Assembly (NCBI GenBank): GCA_937911935.1
Contig: CALDQH010000010.1
Coordinates: forward strand, 1-33,591
Direction of reading: 5' to 3'
Source: an uncultured Bacteroidales bacterium
GTDB lineage: Bacteria > Bacteroidota > Bacteroidia > Bacteroidales > Paludibacteraceae
DNA: 33,591 nt
Shown: positions 1-7,204 of the stretch, piece by piece
Position numbering within the stretch: position 1 is the first letter of the stretch
Layout: every line of letters begins with the position of its first letter
Program-made: the position numbers and the translations under genes
The notes under the pieces: model-generated
Told to the model about the DNA's origin: nothing
What the model saw: the letters and a program-made list of their open reading frames with translations, nothing else
The model's database searches: none

Positions 1-754
1 CGCCAACTGGCAATAGAACATTTTCGTAAACTTTTGTGTAAGTTCCATCACCGTTCGAAATCATATCATTGGCAGTATTGGTAACATCATCTTGTGTACC
101 AAAGATAATTGAATCACCTATAAGTGTATAGGTATCAATCGTATTCTGGGAAAAATCACCTTTAACAACAATCGATTCTCCATTAAAGCTAACGGTAATA
201 TCACCAGGTTGCTTCATATAAACTTGAATGTTGTCTGAGCCATATATTCCTGGAGAAGATTGCAACGTATCTAATCGTTCCATACCATACCATGTACTAA
301 TTCCGTATTCATCTACAGCAACTACTTTAAATGCCCATGTACCTTCAGGAGCGTAAAGCGTAACACTTCCATCTGTCATTATATTAGGATTATCAGTAGT
401 GCTAAAACTCCAATAGAACCCACTCAACCAAGTACCCGTAGGGTCATCATTACCATTACCTGCTACTAAGTAAACTGGATAAGTTACATCTGGATTCTCG
501 GGTTCTTCGGGCATTGCTCCTACATATTCCAATTCATAAGTCAACTTATTTTCGCTATCGTTAGGCTCATTGGGATTGAAAGTAAAAGTAATATTATAAA
601 GACCATCAGCATCGACGTTCTGAATATAATTGTACATCCATGCAGCCGGATATTCATAAGCTGAATATGCATGATTTCCAACCACTTTGAACCCAAACTC
701 GCCAACTGGCAATAGAACATTTTCGTAAACTTTTGTGTAAGTTCCATCACCGTT
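1..754 (-). repeat. 699-bp in-gene tandem duplication with 55-bp identical segments
   Basis: Bases 1-55 and 700-754 are identical, an offset of 699 bp (exactly 233 codons). The flanking sequence is recognisably homologous but has diverged at many silent and replacement positions. The identical segment encodes the end of the type B module (GDGTYTKVYENVLLPVG). The repeat may continue beyond the left edge of the window. Confidence 0.85.
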
Positions 755-1234
755 GGCAATCATGTCATTTGCAGAGTTAGTTGGATCGTCTTGTGTACCA
801 AATATAGTAGAATCACCTAACAAAGTGTAAACATCTATCTTATATTCAGCACAATCACCAACAACAGTAATCAACTCACCATCAAAAGACACCGTAATTT
901 GACCTGCTTGAGGCATGTAAAATGTGATATTATCGTTACCGCTAACACCTTCTGACGAGTTTTCGAAATCGACAGATTCGGTACCTAACCAAGATTGATA
1001 ACCGTCCTCGTCAATAGAAACTACTTTAAATGCCCAAGTACCAGCAGGAGCATCCAATGTAATGCTACCATCGGTCATAACATTAGGGTTATCAGTAACA
1101 TTGGTATCCCAGTTTTTGCCACCCAACCAAGTGCCAGTAGCGTCGTCGCCACCATTACCAACGATCAATACTGTTTGTGCACTCATGCACAAACAGCCTA
1201 TTAACATAACAACAAAAAGTAAAAATCTTTTCAT
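1..1234 (-). CDS. Secreted protein of repeated carbohydrate-binding-like modules, 3' end outside window
   Basis: The frame opens at ATG (complement 1234-1232) and stays open for 411 codons to the window edge, so the C-terminus is missing. Residues 1-20 (MKRFLLFVVMLIGCLCMSAQ) form a signal peptide. Two module types then alternate. Type A begins with VGNGGDDATGTWL and contains GTWAFKVV. Type B begins near YKIDVYTLLGDS and contains LLPVGEFGFKVVGN. The A-B pair repeats with a period of 233 residues. The short beta-strand pattern with a G-x-(W/F)-x-FKV core resembles pullulanase X25 and SusE/SusF-type starch-binding domains, so binding of a surface glycan is plausible but unproven. The ROK kinase gene lies upstream on the same strand, separated by a strong hairpin, so co-transcription is doubtful. 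Whether a T9SS sorting domain follows cannot be seen. Reality of the gene is near certain; function is low confidence. Confidence 0.8.
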   Translation of the reverse strand, partial: MKRFLLFVVMLIGCLCMSAQTVLIVGNGGDDATGTWLGGKNWDTNVTDNPNVMTDGSITLDAPAGTWAFKVVSIDEDGYQSWLGTESVDFENSSEGVSGNDNITFYMPQAGQITVSFDGELITVVGDCAEYKIDVYTLLGDSTIFGTQDDPTNSANDMIANGDGTYTKVYENVLLPVGEFGFKVVGNHAYSAYEYPAAWMYNYIQNVDADGLYNITFTFNPNEPNDSENKLTYELEYVGAMPEEPENPDVTYPVYLVAGNGNDDPTGTWLSGFYWSFSTTDNPNIMTDGSVTLYAPEGTWAFKVVAVDEYGISTWYGMERLDTLQSSPGIYGSDNIQVYMKQPGDITVSFNGESIVVKGDFSQNTIDTYTLIGDSIIFGTQDDVTNTANDMISNGDGTYTKVYENVLLPVG

Positions 1235-1280
1235 ACGCAAAAAATAAGGAAAAACTCAAAAAAAACTATATTGACAGCAA

Positions 1281-1308
1281 TCCCTAAAAGTTAGAAAACT
1301 TTTAGGGA
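1281..1308 (-). terminator. 12-bp perfect hairpin after the ROK kinase
   Basis: A perfect 12-bp inverted repeat (TCCCTAAAAGTT, loop AGAA, AACTTTTAGGGA) lies 67 bp downstream of the ROK kinase stop and 47 bp upstream of the next gene's start. On the minus strand it is followed only by a weak T-rich stretch. It is best read as the kinase terminator, but a role in the leader of the downstream gene is possible. Confidence 0.6.
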
Positions 1309-1374
1309 ATCACCGTTAGTAATAAATAAAAAATAGTTCCAATGCAATAGCATTAGAACTATCAATAAAAGGAA

Positions 1375-2346
1375 TTAATCTTCTTTTACCTCCCAAGCAA
1401 GTGCACTTGCTCCAAGGATAGCAGCATCCGATTCTTTTAGTTGCGAGAAGACTACTTTGATTTTATTACGCCATTGAGGCATGACATTGTTGTTCATGCT
1501 TTCTACAACGGGTTTCATAATCAAATCGCCACTGCGGGTCAATCCACCAAATAGCACAATAGCCTCTGGCGAACTAAATGCAATAAAATCTGCCAAAGCT
1601 TCGCCCAACATCGTACCTGTAAAGGTAAAGATTTCTTTTGCTAATTCGTCGCCTTCCATGGCTGCTTCAAACACATCTTTAGAAGTAATGCTTTCGGCTG
1701 GCAAATCGCGCAATACGCTTTTGCGATCGGTTGCTTCTAACAATTCGCGAGCAGTACGTGCCACGCCAGTAGCCGATGCATAAGCTTCCAAGCAACCGGT
1801 TTTACCACAACCGCACAAACGACCGTTTTTGCGTACCATGGTAACGTGTCCCAACTCTCCTGCAAAACCATCGTGACCGTAAAGCACATAACCACCTACC
1901 ACAATACCACTACCTACACCGGTACCCAAGGTAATCATGATAAAGTTTTTCATACCACGAGCGGCACCATAAGTCATTTCGCCTACTGCTGCTGCATTCG
2001 CATCATTGGTTAAGCGCACTGGCAAACCAATTTTTTTGCTCATGGTTTCGGCAAAAGGAATAACACGAGGACCACCAAAGGTCAAATTAACTGCATTTTC
2101 GATGGTTCCTTTGTAATAGTTGCCGTTAGGCGCGCCAATACCAATACCTTTAACTTGTTGCAAAGAATATTCGGTTCCCAACATTTTTTTCACTGCATCG
2201 CACAAGTTATCGATAAAAATTTCGTAATTATCGGTATCGTTACTTTTAATAACAGTTTGTACCAAAACATTACCACGTGCATCTACCAAACCGATTTTAG
2301 CTGTTTGGCCACCTATATCAATGCCAACTACATAAGGTTTTTCCAT
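1375..2346 (-). CDS. ROK-family sugar kinase (glucokinase-like)
   Basis: A 323-residue cytoplasmic ROK (repressor, ORF, kinase) protein without an N-terminal helix-turn-helix, so an enzyme rather than a repressor. Visible motifs are the N-terminal phosphate-binding segment (DIGGQTAK, residues 10-17), the catalytic Asp in NDANA (114-118), the glycine-rich GTGVGSG (141-147), ELGH (164-167) with the zinc-ligand His, and the zinc cysteine cluster CGCGKTGC (178-185). Length is normal for the family. By family knowledge it phosphorylates glucose or a related hexose with ATP; the exact sugar (glucose, N-acetylmannosamine, fructose) cannot be decided from sequence. It is divergent from the metallo-beta-lactamase gene, with its own TAnnTTTG element at 2439-2432. 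A downstream neighbour with starch-binding-like modules is compatible with glucan use. Confidence 0.93.
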   Translation of the reverse strand: MEKPYVVGIDIGGQTAKIGLVDARGNVLVQTVIKSNDTDNYEIFIDNLCDAVKKMLGTEYSLQQVKGIGIGAPNGNYYKGTIENAVNLTFGGPRVIPFAETMSKKIGLPVRLTNDANAAAVGEMTYGAARGMKNFIMITLGTGVGSGIVVGGYVLYGHDGFAGELGHVTMVRKNGRLCGCGKTGCLEAYASATGVARTARELLEATDRKSVLRDLPAESITSKDVFEAAMEGDELAKEIFTFTGTMLGEALADFIAFSSPEAIVLFGGLTRSGDLIMKPVVESMNNNVMPQWRNKIKVVFSQLKESDAAILGASALAWEVKED

Positions 2347-2431
2347 AATTTTGTTTTTTAAGTGAATAGTTATCTTGCTTTTGTATTTTTATTCATTGCC
2401 ATGTCCGCAAAAGTGCACGACAAGTCAAATA

Positions 2432-2439
2432 CAAAGATA
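2432..2439 (-). promoter_or_regulatory. Bacteroidota -7 element for the ROK kinase
   Basis: On the minus strand this reads TATCTTTG, an exact TAnnTTTG match. It predicts a transcription start near 2425 and a leader of about 80 bases. No good TTTG -33 element is seen at the usual 19-21 bp spacing. Confidence 0.5.
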
Positions 2440-2517
2440 ATCATTCTAACGTATTATAAATATATTTTTGTCATAAAATTGTAACAAAAAAACATCGACA
2501 ATTACACACGCATTCAT

Positions 2518-2525
2518 TACCTTTG
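2518..2525 (+). promoter_or_regulatory. Bacteroidota -7 element for the metallo-beta-lactamase gene
   Basis: The word TACCTTTG matches TAnnTTTG and lies 31 bp before the ATG at 2557, predicting a leader of about 25 bases. A matching -33 TTTG is not evident. Confidence 0.5.
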
Positions 2526-2556
2526 CAAACTTTACACCAAAACAAGCATTCACAAT

Positions 2557-3342
2557 ATGATTTTTTGCAGTTTTGCCAGCGGAAGTAGTGGCAATTGTTA
2601 TTATATCGAAGAAAATAATCAGGTCATTTTGGTCGATGCAGGCATCAGCCCAAAGACCATCAAAAAACGACTCAAAGAGTTGGATAAAGACATGAGCCAC
2701 ATCTGGGGTGTCTTGGTTACGCATAATCACTACGACCACATTGCCTCGGTCGGAACGCTTGGCGAGGTATATAACATTCCCATTTACAGTACACAACGAA
2801 TTTTAAATGGCATCAACGAAAATTACAAAGTAACTACCAAACTGTACCAAAGCAAAAGAATCATATCGACCGAAGAGTCATTTACAATTGGTCCTTTTAC
2901 CATCACTGCATTTTTAGTGGAGCACGACACACCCGAATGCGTGGGCTATTACATCCAAAGCAAACAAAGTAGTTTGTTTATTGCCACCGACTTGGGATGT
3001 ATGAACGAGACTGCATCCAATTATTTACGCCAAGCAACTCACGTTGTCATCGAAGCAAATTACGACGAAGAAATGCTGCTTAATGGCAAATACCCTCTCT
3101 ATCTTAAGCAACGCATTTTGAGCAACTGCGGACACATGGCAAACCACAATACCGCCAAATGTCTGCAAGAACATTACCAAACACATTGGGAAAACATTTT
3201 CTTTTGCCACATGAGCAAAGAAAACAACTGTCCAGAAGCAATACTCAACACCATGAAAAAGGCATTCACGGGCATTCTCAATTTTGGTACGGAGCTTCAC
3301 GTGCTACCACGCACCAGTGCCAGCGATGTTTTTGAGCTATAA
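2557..3342 (+). CDS. WalJ/YycJ-like metallo-beta-lactamase-fold hydrolase
   Basis: A 261-residue cytoplasmic protein with a complete metallo-beta-lactamase fold. It starts with the family-typical FASGSSGNCYYIE (6-18). The metal site is clear: THNHYDH (55-61), VEHDTPE (121-127), ATDLG (143-147) with the bridging Asp, and the late CHMSKENN (217-224). The N-terminus and GHMAN (192-196) match the YycJ/WalJ group, whose members are implicated as 5'-3' DNA exonucleases in mismatch repair and, in some Firmicutes, in cell-wall control. A nuclease role here is inferred from family. It is a single-gene unit, divergent from the ROK kinase and convergent with the tRNA operon. The small hairpin just after the stop could terminate it. 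Confidence 0.9.
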   Translation: MIFCSFASGSSGNCYYIEENNQVILVDAGISPKTIKKRLKELDKDMSHIWGVLVTHNHYDHIASVGTLGEVYNIPIYSTQRILNGINENYKVTTKLYQSKRIISTEESFTIGPFTITAFLVEHDTPECVGYYIQSKQSSLFIATDLGCMNETASNYLRQATHVVIEANYDEEMLLNGKYPLYLKQRILSNCGHMANHNTAKCLQEHYQTHWENIFFCHMSKENNCPEAILNTMKKAFTGILNFGTELHVLPRTSASDVFEL

Positions 3343-3353
3343 TTATATTTTTG

Positions 3354-3368
3354 GGCTCCGCAGGAGCC
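3354..3368 (+). terminator. Triloop hairpin after the metallo-beta-lactamase gene
   Basis: A perfect 6-bp stem GGCTCC / GGAGCC with loop GCA starts 11 bases after the stop codon. No uridine tract follows, so a terminator role is tentative; it may instead be one of several small intergenic triloop hairpins in this window. Confidence 0.35.
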
Positions 3369-3383
3369 ATAAAAGAAGGATAA

Positions 3384-3425
3384 GCACAAGTAAAGCCTAC
3401 GCATTCGCGTAGGCTTTACTTGTGC
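3384..3425 (-). terminator. 19-bp perfect hairpin ending the tRNA operon
   Basis: A perfect 19-bp stem (3384-3402 with 3407-3425) with a four-base loop, followed on the minus strand by the T-rich TTATCCTTCTTTTAT. It is the likely terminator of the tRNA operon. Its first three bases (3425-3423) are the last bases of tRNA-Leu, so terminator stem and acceptor stem are mutually exclusive at that point. Confidence 0.75.
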
Positions 3426-3506
3426 ACAGGAGGAGACTCGAACTCCCACGCCGGAACCGGCACTACCCCCTCAAAGTAGCGTGTATACCAATTTCACCAC
3501 CTGTGC
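3423..3506 (-). tRNA. tRNA-Leu (anticodon GAG)
   Basis: An 84-base class II tRNA. The acceptor stem GCACAGG / CCTGTGC pairs perfectly, the anticodon loop TTGAGGG gives GAG, a long variable arm (GCCGG / CCGGC type) marks a leucine tRNA, and the T-loop is TTCGAGT. The discriminator base is A and the 3' CCA is not encoded. It is last in the operon and runs straight into the terminator hairpin. Confidence 0.95.
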
Positions 3507-3550
3507 AAGGAATTATTTTAAAAAAAATGGGCGACTTTTGTCACCCTTTG

Positions 3551-3623
3551 AGCGAAAAACGGGATTCGAACCCGCGACCCTAACCTTGGCAAGGTTATGC
3601 TCTACCAACTGAGCTATTTTCGC
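3551..3623 (-). tRNA. tRNA-Gly (anticodon GCC)
   Basis: A 73-base cloverleaf: acceptor GCGAAAA / TTTTCGC, anticodon loop TTGCCAA (GCC), T-arm GCGGG-TTCGAAT-CCCGT, discriminator T as usual for bacterial glycine tRNAs, no encoded CCA. It is the second of two near-identical copies; its anticodon stem is TAACC / GGTTA. Confidence 0.96.
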
Positions 3624-3640
3624 ATTTTTTGCATTTTTTG

Positions 3641-3713
3641 AGCGAAAAACGGGATTCGAACCCGCGACCCCAACCTTGGCAAGGTTGTGCTCTACCAACT
3701 GAGCTATTTTCGC
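3641..3713 (-). tRNA. tRNA-Gly (anticodon GCC), first copy
   Basis: A 73-base tRNA that differs from the copy at 3551-3623 only in the closing pair of the anticodon stem (CAACC / GGTTG instead of TAACC / GGTTA), a compensated pair change. It is 17 bp upstream of the second copy and is transcribed from the promoter at 3865-3834. Confidence 0.96.
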
Positions 3714-3740
3714 ATTATTTCAAGATTTTGCTAAACTTAA

Positions 3741-3794
3741 TTCAGTTGGTAGAGCACTCATTTTTTATACTCTTGGCAACTGAGCTATTTTCGC
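3741..3794 (-). pseudogene. Decayed tRNA fragments in inverted arrangement
   Basis: Bases 3794-3777 on the minus strand are identical to the first 18 bases of the two tRNA-Gly genes (acceptor 5' half and D-arm start); the anticodon, T-arm and 3' acceptor are absent. On the plus strand, 3742-3754 reads TCAGTTGGTAGAG, the D-arm word of a tRNA in the opposite direction. The two pieces form a short inverted repeat (TCAGTTG / CAACTGA) around 30 bases of unrelated sequence. No functional tRNA can fold from this. Confidence 0.7.
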
Positions 3795-3833
3795 ATTGAC
3801 AATTAAGAGTAGTTAACTCTCTCAATTGCGATG

Positions 3834-3865
3834 CAAAGATAGAGCATTTTTTTGAGTCACGCAAA
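3834..3865 (-). promoter_or_regulatory. Promoter of the tRNA Gly-Gly-Leu operon
   Basis: On the minus strand the -33 word TTTG (3865-3862) is followed after 20 bp by TATCTTTG (3841-3834), an exact match to the Bacteroidota sigma-ABfr consensus in sequence and spacing. The predicted start is near 3827, inside an imperfect palindrome at 3800-3828. Confidence 0.75.
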
Positions 3866-3875
3866 TTTTTTCAGC

Positions 3876-3903
3876 AAAAAAATATTCTCATTGCCGAAAA
3901 TAT
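3876..3903 (-). terminator. Intrinsic terminator of the polyamine operon
   Basis: On the minus strand ATATTTTC, loop GGCAAT, GAGAATAT (8 bp with one U-G pair) is followed by six T residues, starting 8 bases after the decarboxylase stop codon. Confidence 0.7.
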
Positions 3904-3910
3904 CCCCTAC

Positions 3911-5032
3911 CTAAGAATTGCGCATTTTATAATCCTCGTAACCGAATTTTCGCACCAATTTAAAGGTATTATCGCTTTGCCAGATACCTATTGACGGATG
4001 TGTAACCCCATTAAAGAAAGTCGTTTTTACCATGGTATAATGAATCATATCTTCAAAAACAAGGGTATCGCCCACTTTCAAGGGTTGTTCAAACGACCAA
4101 TCTCCACAAAAATCGCCAGATAAGCAACTATTGCCACCCATACGATACGTATAAGGTGTAGTTCCTGGTTCTAAAGCACCTTCGATGGCAGGTTTATAGG
4201 GCATTTCCAAGCAATCGGGCATGTGACAAGCAAACGAAACATTGAGCATCGCTGTTTTTACACCTGCATTATCGACAATATCCAACACCTTAGAAACTAA
4301 TACACCCGTTCGCCAAGCAAATGCACTGCCTGGTTCTAAAATTACTTGCAAATGCGGATGACGACTTTTAAACGACTGCAATACACTTATTAAGTGTTCA
4401 ACATTATAATCAGCACGGGTCATCAAATGTCCACCACCGCAGTTTAACCACTTAATTTGCGGTAGCAGATGCCCAAATTTTTGCTCGATAACAGCTAATA
4501 ATTTTTCTAAATCGTACGAAGTAGATTCGCACAAAGCATGAAAATGCAAGCCTTCGATACCAGCGGGCAACTCAGCTAAATCTTCGGCACGCACTCCCAA
4601 ACGAGAACCCGGAACACAAGGGTTGTACAAATCGGTTTCTACCACCGAGCATTCGGGATTAACACGCAAACCGCACGAAACACCTGCTACTCTATCGGCA
4701 AAATGCTTAAAATGAGAAATAGAATTAAAGGTAATATGACTACTACAAGCTTTAATTTCATCAAACTCATCATCGACATACACAGGGGCGTAGGTATGAG
4801 CTTTGCTACCCATTTCTTCGAACGCCAAGCGAGCCTCGCAAAGCGAACTAGCTGTAGAATAGGGAATATACTCACGCACAATCGGAAAAGCCGACCACAT
4901 GGCAAATGCTTTAAAAGCCAGGATAATTTCTACCCCGGCTTTTTGCTTTACAGATTTAATTAATTCTAAGTTGTTACGCAGTAATTTTTCGTCCAATACG
5001 TAACAAGGAGAAGGAATTTTTGAATAATCCAT
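3911..5032 (-). CDS. nspC: Carboxynorspermidine/carboxyspermidine decarboxylase
   Basis: A 373-residue, PLP-dependent fold-III (alanine racemase-like) decarboxylase. K41 in LAFKAF is the expected Schiff-base lysine. HFHALCE (163-169), the phosphate-binding glycine stretch CGGGH (198-202), EPGSA (233-237) and SCLSGD (302-307) with catalytic Cys303 match NspC. By family knowledge it removes CO2 from carboxy(nor)spermidine to give (nor)spermidine; in Bacteroidota such as Bacteroides thetaiotaomicron the pathway makes spermidine. Its ATG shares one base with the stop of the dehydrogenase gene (TAATG), so the two steps are translationally coupled. The start is fixed by this overlap. A terminator follows directly. 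Confidence 0.95.
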   Translation of the reverse strand: MDYSKIPSPCYVLDEKLLRNNLELIKSVKQKAGVEIILAFKAFAMWSAFPIVREYIPYSTASSLCEARLAFEEMGSKAHTYAPVYVDDEFDEIKACSSHITFNSISHFKHFADRVAGVSCGLRVNPECSVVETDLYNPCVPGSRLGVRAEDLAELPAGIEGLHFHALCESTSYDLEKLLAVIEQKFGHLLPQIKWLNCGGGHLMTRADYNVEHLISVLQSFKSRHPHLQVILEPGSAFAWRTGVLVSKVLDIVDNAGVKTAMLNVSFACHMPDCLEMPYKPAIEGALEPGTTPYTYRMGGNSCLSGDFCGDWSFEQPLKVGDTLVFEDMIHYTMVKTTFFNGVTHPSIGIWQSDNTFKLVRKFGYEDYKMRNS

Positions 5033-6234
5033 TATAATTCTAAATCGCCATCAATTACTTCGTGCCAAGGCAATCCGCTCTCAGCTACTTTTTTCATGAA
5101 TGGATCGGGATCAAATTCTTCTACATTGAACACACCAGCACCACTCCATTGTCCCGTCATAAACATGTAAGCACCTGTCATGGCAGGAACACCTGTCGTA
5201 TAACTTACACCTTGCATACCTGTTTCTTCGTAGGCAGCTTGGTGGCTACAGTTGTTGTAAATGTAGTAGGTTTTTACTTTACCATCGCGCATACCTTTAA
5301 TGCGACAACCAATCGAAGTCCAACCTGTATAGTTTTCGCCCAAATCTTGTGGATTAGGCAATACAGCTTTTAGGAATTGAATAGGAACGATTTTTTGGCC
5401 ATTGTAGTCAATTTCGTCGATACGCGCCATACCGATGTTTTGAATAACACGCAAGTGGGTCAAATATTCTTGACCAAAAGTCATCCAGAAACGAGCACGT
5501 TTGATGGTTGGGAAATTTTTGACCAACGATTCCAACTCTTCGTGATACAACAAGTACGACTCTTTAGGACCAATTTCTGGGTAGTTAATAGGTTGGTGAA
5601 TTTCGAGCGAACCAGTTTCTACCCATTTGCCGTTTTCATAGTAACGACCTTTTTGAGTAATTTCACGAATGTTGATTTCGGGGTTAAAGTTGGTTGCAAA
5701 AGCATGATGGTGATCGCCTGCATTGCAATCGACAATATCCAAGTAATGAATTTCATCAAAGTGATGTTTAGCTGCATATGCCGTATAAACACCTGTTTGA
5801 CCTGGGTCAAAACCACAACCCAAAATAGCGGTTAAACCAGCTTCTTTAAAGCGGTCGTGATATGCCCATTGCCACGAATATTCAAATTTGGCCTCGTCTT
5901 TAGGTTCGTAGTTAGCTGTATCCAAATAGTTGCATCCAGCTTGCAAACAAGCTTCCATAATGGTCAAATCTTGGTATGGTAGCGCCACATTGATCACCAA
6001 TTTAGGACCAAATGCTTTAAACAAAGCCACCAATTCTTCTACATTATCAGCATCTACTTGTGCCGTTTGAATTTGCACACCATAGCGTTTTTGTACATCT
6101 TCGGCAATAACATCGCACTTAGATTTAGTACGGCTTGCCAACATAATTTCGGTAAATACTTCGGTGTTTTGCGCCACTTTGTGAACCACAACGGTGCCTA
6201 CACCACCTGCTCCAATAATTAAAACTTTACCCAT
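5032..6234 (-). CDS. Carboxynorspermidine/carboxyspermidine dehydrogenase (saccharopine dehydrogenase family)
   Basis: A 400-residue protein of the Lys1/saccharopine dehydrogenase family. The N-terminal Rossmann fold has KVLIIGAGGVGTVV with GxGxxG at 8-13. The middle holds family-typical ILGCGFDPGQTGVY and DCNAGDHHHAFATNFNP (substrate region). By family knowledge it condenses a diamine (putrescine or diaminopropane) with aspartate semialdehyde using NADPH, giving carboxyspermidine or carboxynorspermidine for the next enzyme, NspC, which overlaps it by one base. The adjacent decarboxylase separates it from true saccharopine dehydrogenases of lysine metabolism. The gene starts 42 bp after the PorP/SprF stop with no hairpin between, so partial read-through from the T9SS cassette is possible; an own promoter was not convincingly found. 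Confidence 0.93.
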   Translation of the reverse strand: MGKVLIIGAGGVGTVVVHKVAQNTEVFTEIMLASRTKSKCDVIAEDVQKRYGVQIQTAQVDADNVEELVALFKAFGPKLVINVALPYQDLTIMEACLQAGCNYLDTANYEPKDEAKFEYSWQWAYHDRFKEAGLTAILGCGFDPGQTGVYTAYAAKHHFDEIHYLDIVDCNAGDHHHAFATNFNPEINIREITQKGRYYENGKWVETGSLEIHQPINYPEIGPKESYLLYHEELESLVKNFPTIKRARFWMTFGQEYLTHLRVIQNIGMARIDEIDYNGQKIVPIQFLKAVLPNPQDLGENYTGWTSIGCRIKGMRDGKVKTYYIYNNCSHQAAYEETGMQGVSYTTGVPAMTGAYMFMTGQWSGAGVFNVEEFDPDPFMKKVAESGLPWHEVIDGDLEL

Positions 6235-6276
6235 ATTTATTTATCAAAATATTATACAATTTATCTCATTTATGCA

Positions 6277-7188
6277 TTAGTCATCCCATTGTGATGTTTT
6301 TTTCTTGGTAGGAATGCTAAACGACAACATAACTTCGTGCGAGGTCCAAGCCACATCGCTCAACTCGCCTGCGTTCAAGTCGCACGAATAACCTACACGC
6401 AACCACTCCCATTCGATACCAATGTTTAAATAGGTAGTAGCCAAGGTACGATAACCCAAACCTGCCCAGAAATATTTACAGAAAAATGCTGTTACGTTAA
6501 CATCTGCCACGTGGGTTTGACCTGTAAAATAGTAACCTGCCGATGGCGAAATTTTCAATTGATCGGTGCAAGGAATCATACCACGTGCATACAAGTGATA
6601 GGTTGGCATAATGGTAAGGTTATTCATATCTTCTTCGGTTACAAAATAACCAGGAATGTGGTTGATAGAAAAACCTGCCATGATGTAAGGATTCGAATAC
6701 TCGATACCGATACTGGCGTCAAACATGGTCAATTCTTGGTATTGATCGGGGAAACCATCGCCACGTTCTGCTTCATCTACCAAAATATGACGTTGGGGGT
6801 CGAAGTTTTTATGAGCGATACCCAAACCCACACCAAACGAGAATAGGTTTTGTTTACCAAAGTTTAAGTGATAGGCATACACAGCCTTGGCTTGGAATTG
6901 ACGATAGGCAATACCCGAACCGTCGTACGAGAAGGTGATACCTACCCCAGAGTTTGCTTTGTCAAAGTACGAGTGTACGTTTAACAAAGTAGAGAATGGA
7001 GCACCTTGCGCACCTGCATACTGAAAACGGTTTAAAGAGAAAATATTCACATTTTCGTCGTTACCTGTACCTGCAGGGTTCACGGCAATACGAGAAAACA
7101 ATTGCTCGGTAAGCACAAAGTCGTTTTGTGCAAAAGCTACGGTAGCACTCAGCGCCATAGCTGCCAATAATAAAACAATCTTTTTCAT
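6277..7188 (-). CDS. PorP/SprF-family outer-membrane protein (T9SS)
   Basis: A 303-residue protein with signal peptide (residues 1-20, ending AFAQ) and a predicted outer-membrane beta-barrel. Its N-terminal DFVLTEQLFSRIAVNPAGTG matches the PorP/SprF hallmark (short helix, then NPA-x-G), and the body has alternating strands such as SGVGITFSYDG and FSFGVGLGIAHKNF. Length is normal. By family knowledge PorP is a T9SS component, and SprF paralogues are needed for export or surface retention of specific type-B-CTD substrates such as SprB. It is last of a three-gene unit, 16 bp behind the OmpA gene, downstream of a type-B-CTD adhesin, so it is most likely the dedicated partner of that adhesin and perhaps of the one at 12769-19125. 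Confidence 0.9.
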   Translation of the reverse strand: MKKIVLLLAAMALSATVAFAQNDFVLTEQLFSRIAVNPAGTGNDENVNIFSLNRFQYAGAQGAPFSTLLNVHSYFDKANSGVGITFSYDGSGIAYRQFQAKAVYAYHLNFGKQNLFSFGVGLGIAHKNFDPQRHILVDEAERGDGFPDQYQELTMFDASIGIEYSNPYIMAGFSINHIPGYFVTEEDMNNLTIMPTYHLYARGMIPCTDQLKISPSAGYYFTGQTHVADVNVTAFFCKYFWAGLGYRTLATTYLNIGIEWEWLRVGYSCDLNAGELSDVAWTSHEVMLSFSIPTKKKTSQWDD

Positions 7189-7204
7189 AATCTACTATTT
7201 TCTC

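Noticed and set aside
3513..3698. 61-codon open frame with an internal repeat (AGSNPVFRSK)
   Set aside because: It is the translation of the two tandem tRNA-Gly genes, a common false gene call.
5377..5835. 152-codon open frame on the plus strand
   Set aside because: It lies antisense inside the dehydrogenase gene; that gene has full family motifs, and the antisense product has none.
5032..6234. Saccharopine dehydrogenase of lysine metabolism
   Set aside because: The overlap with an NspC gene and the GCGFDPGQTGVY region point to carboxy(nor)spermidine dehydrogenase.
6235..6276. Promoter for the polyamine operon between PorP/SprF and the dehydrogenase gene
   Set aside because: TATTTTG is present but misses TAnnTTTG by one base and lacks a spaced -33 element, so it is not claimed.
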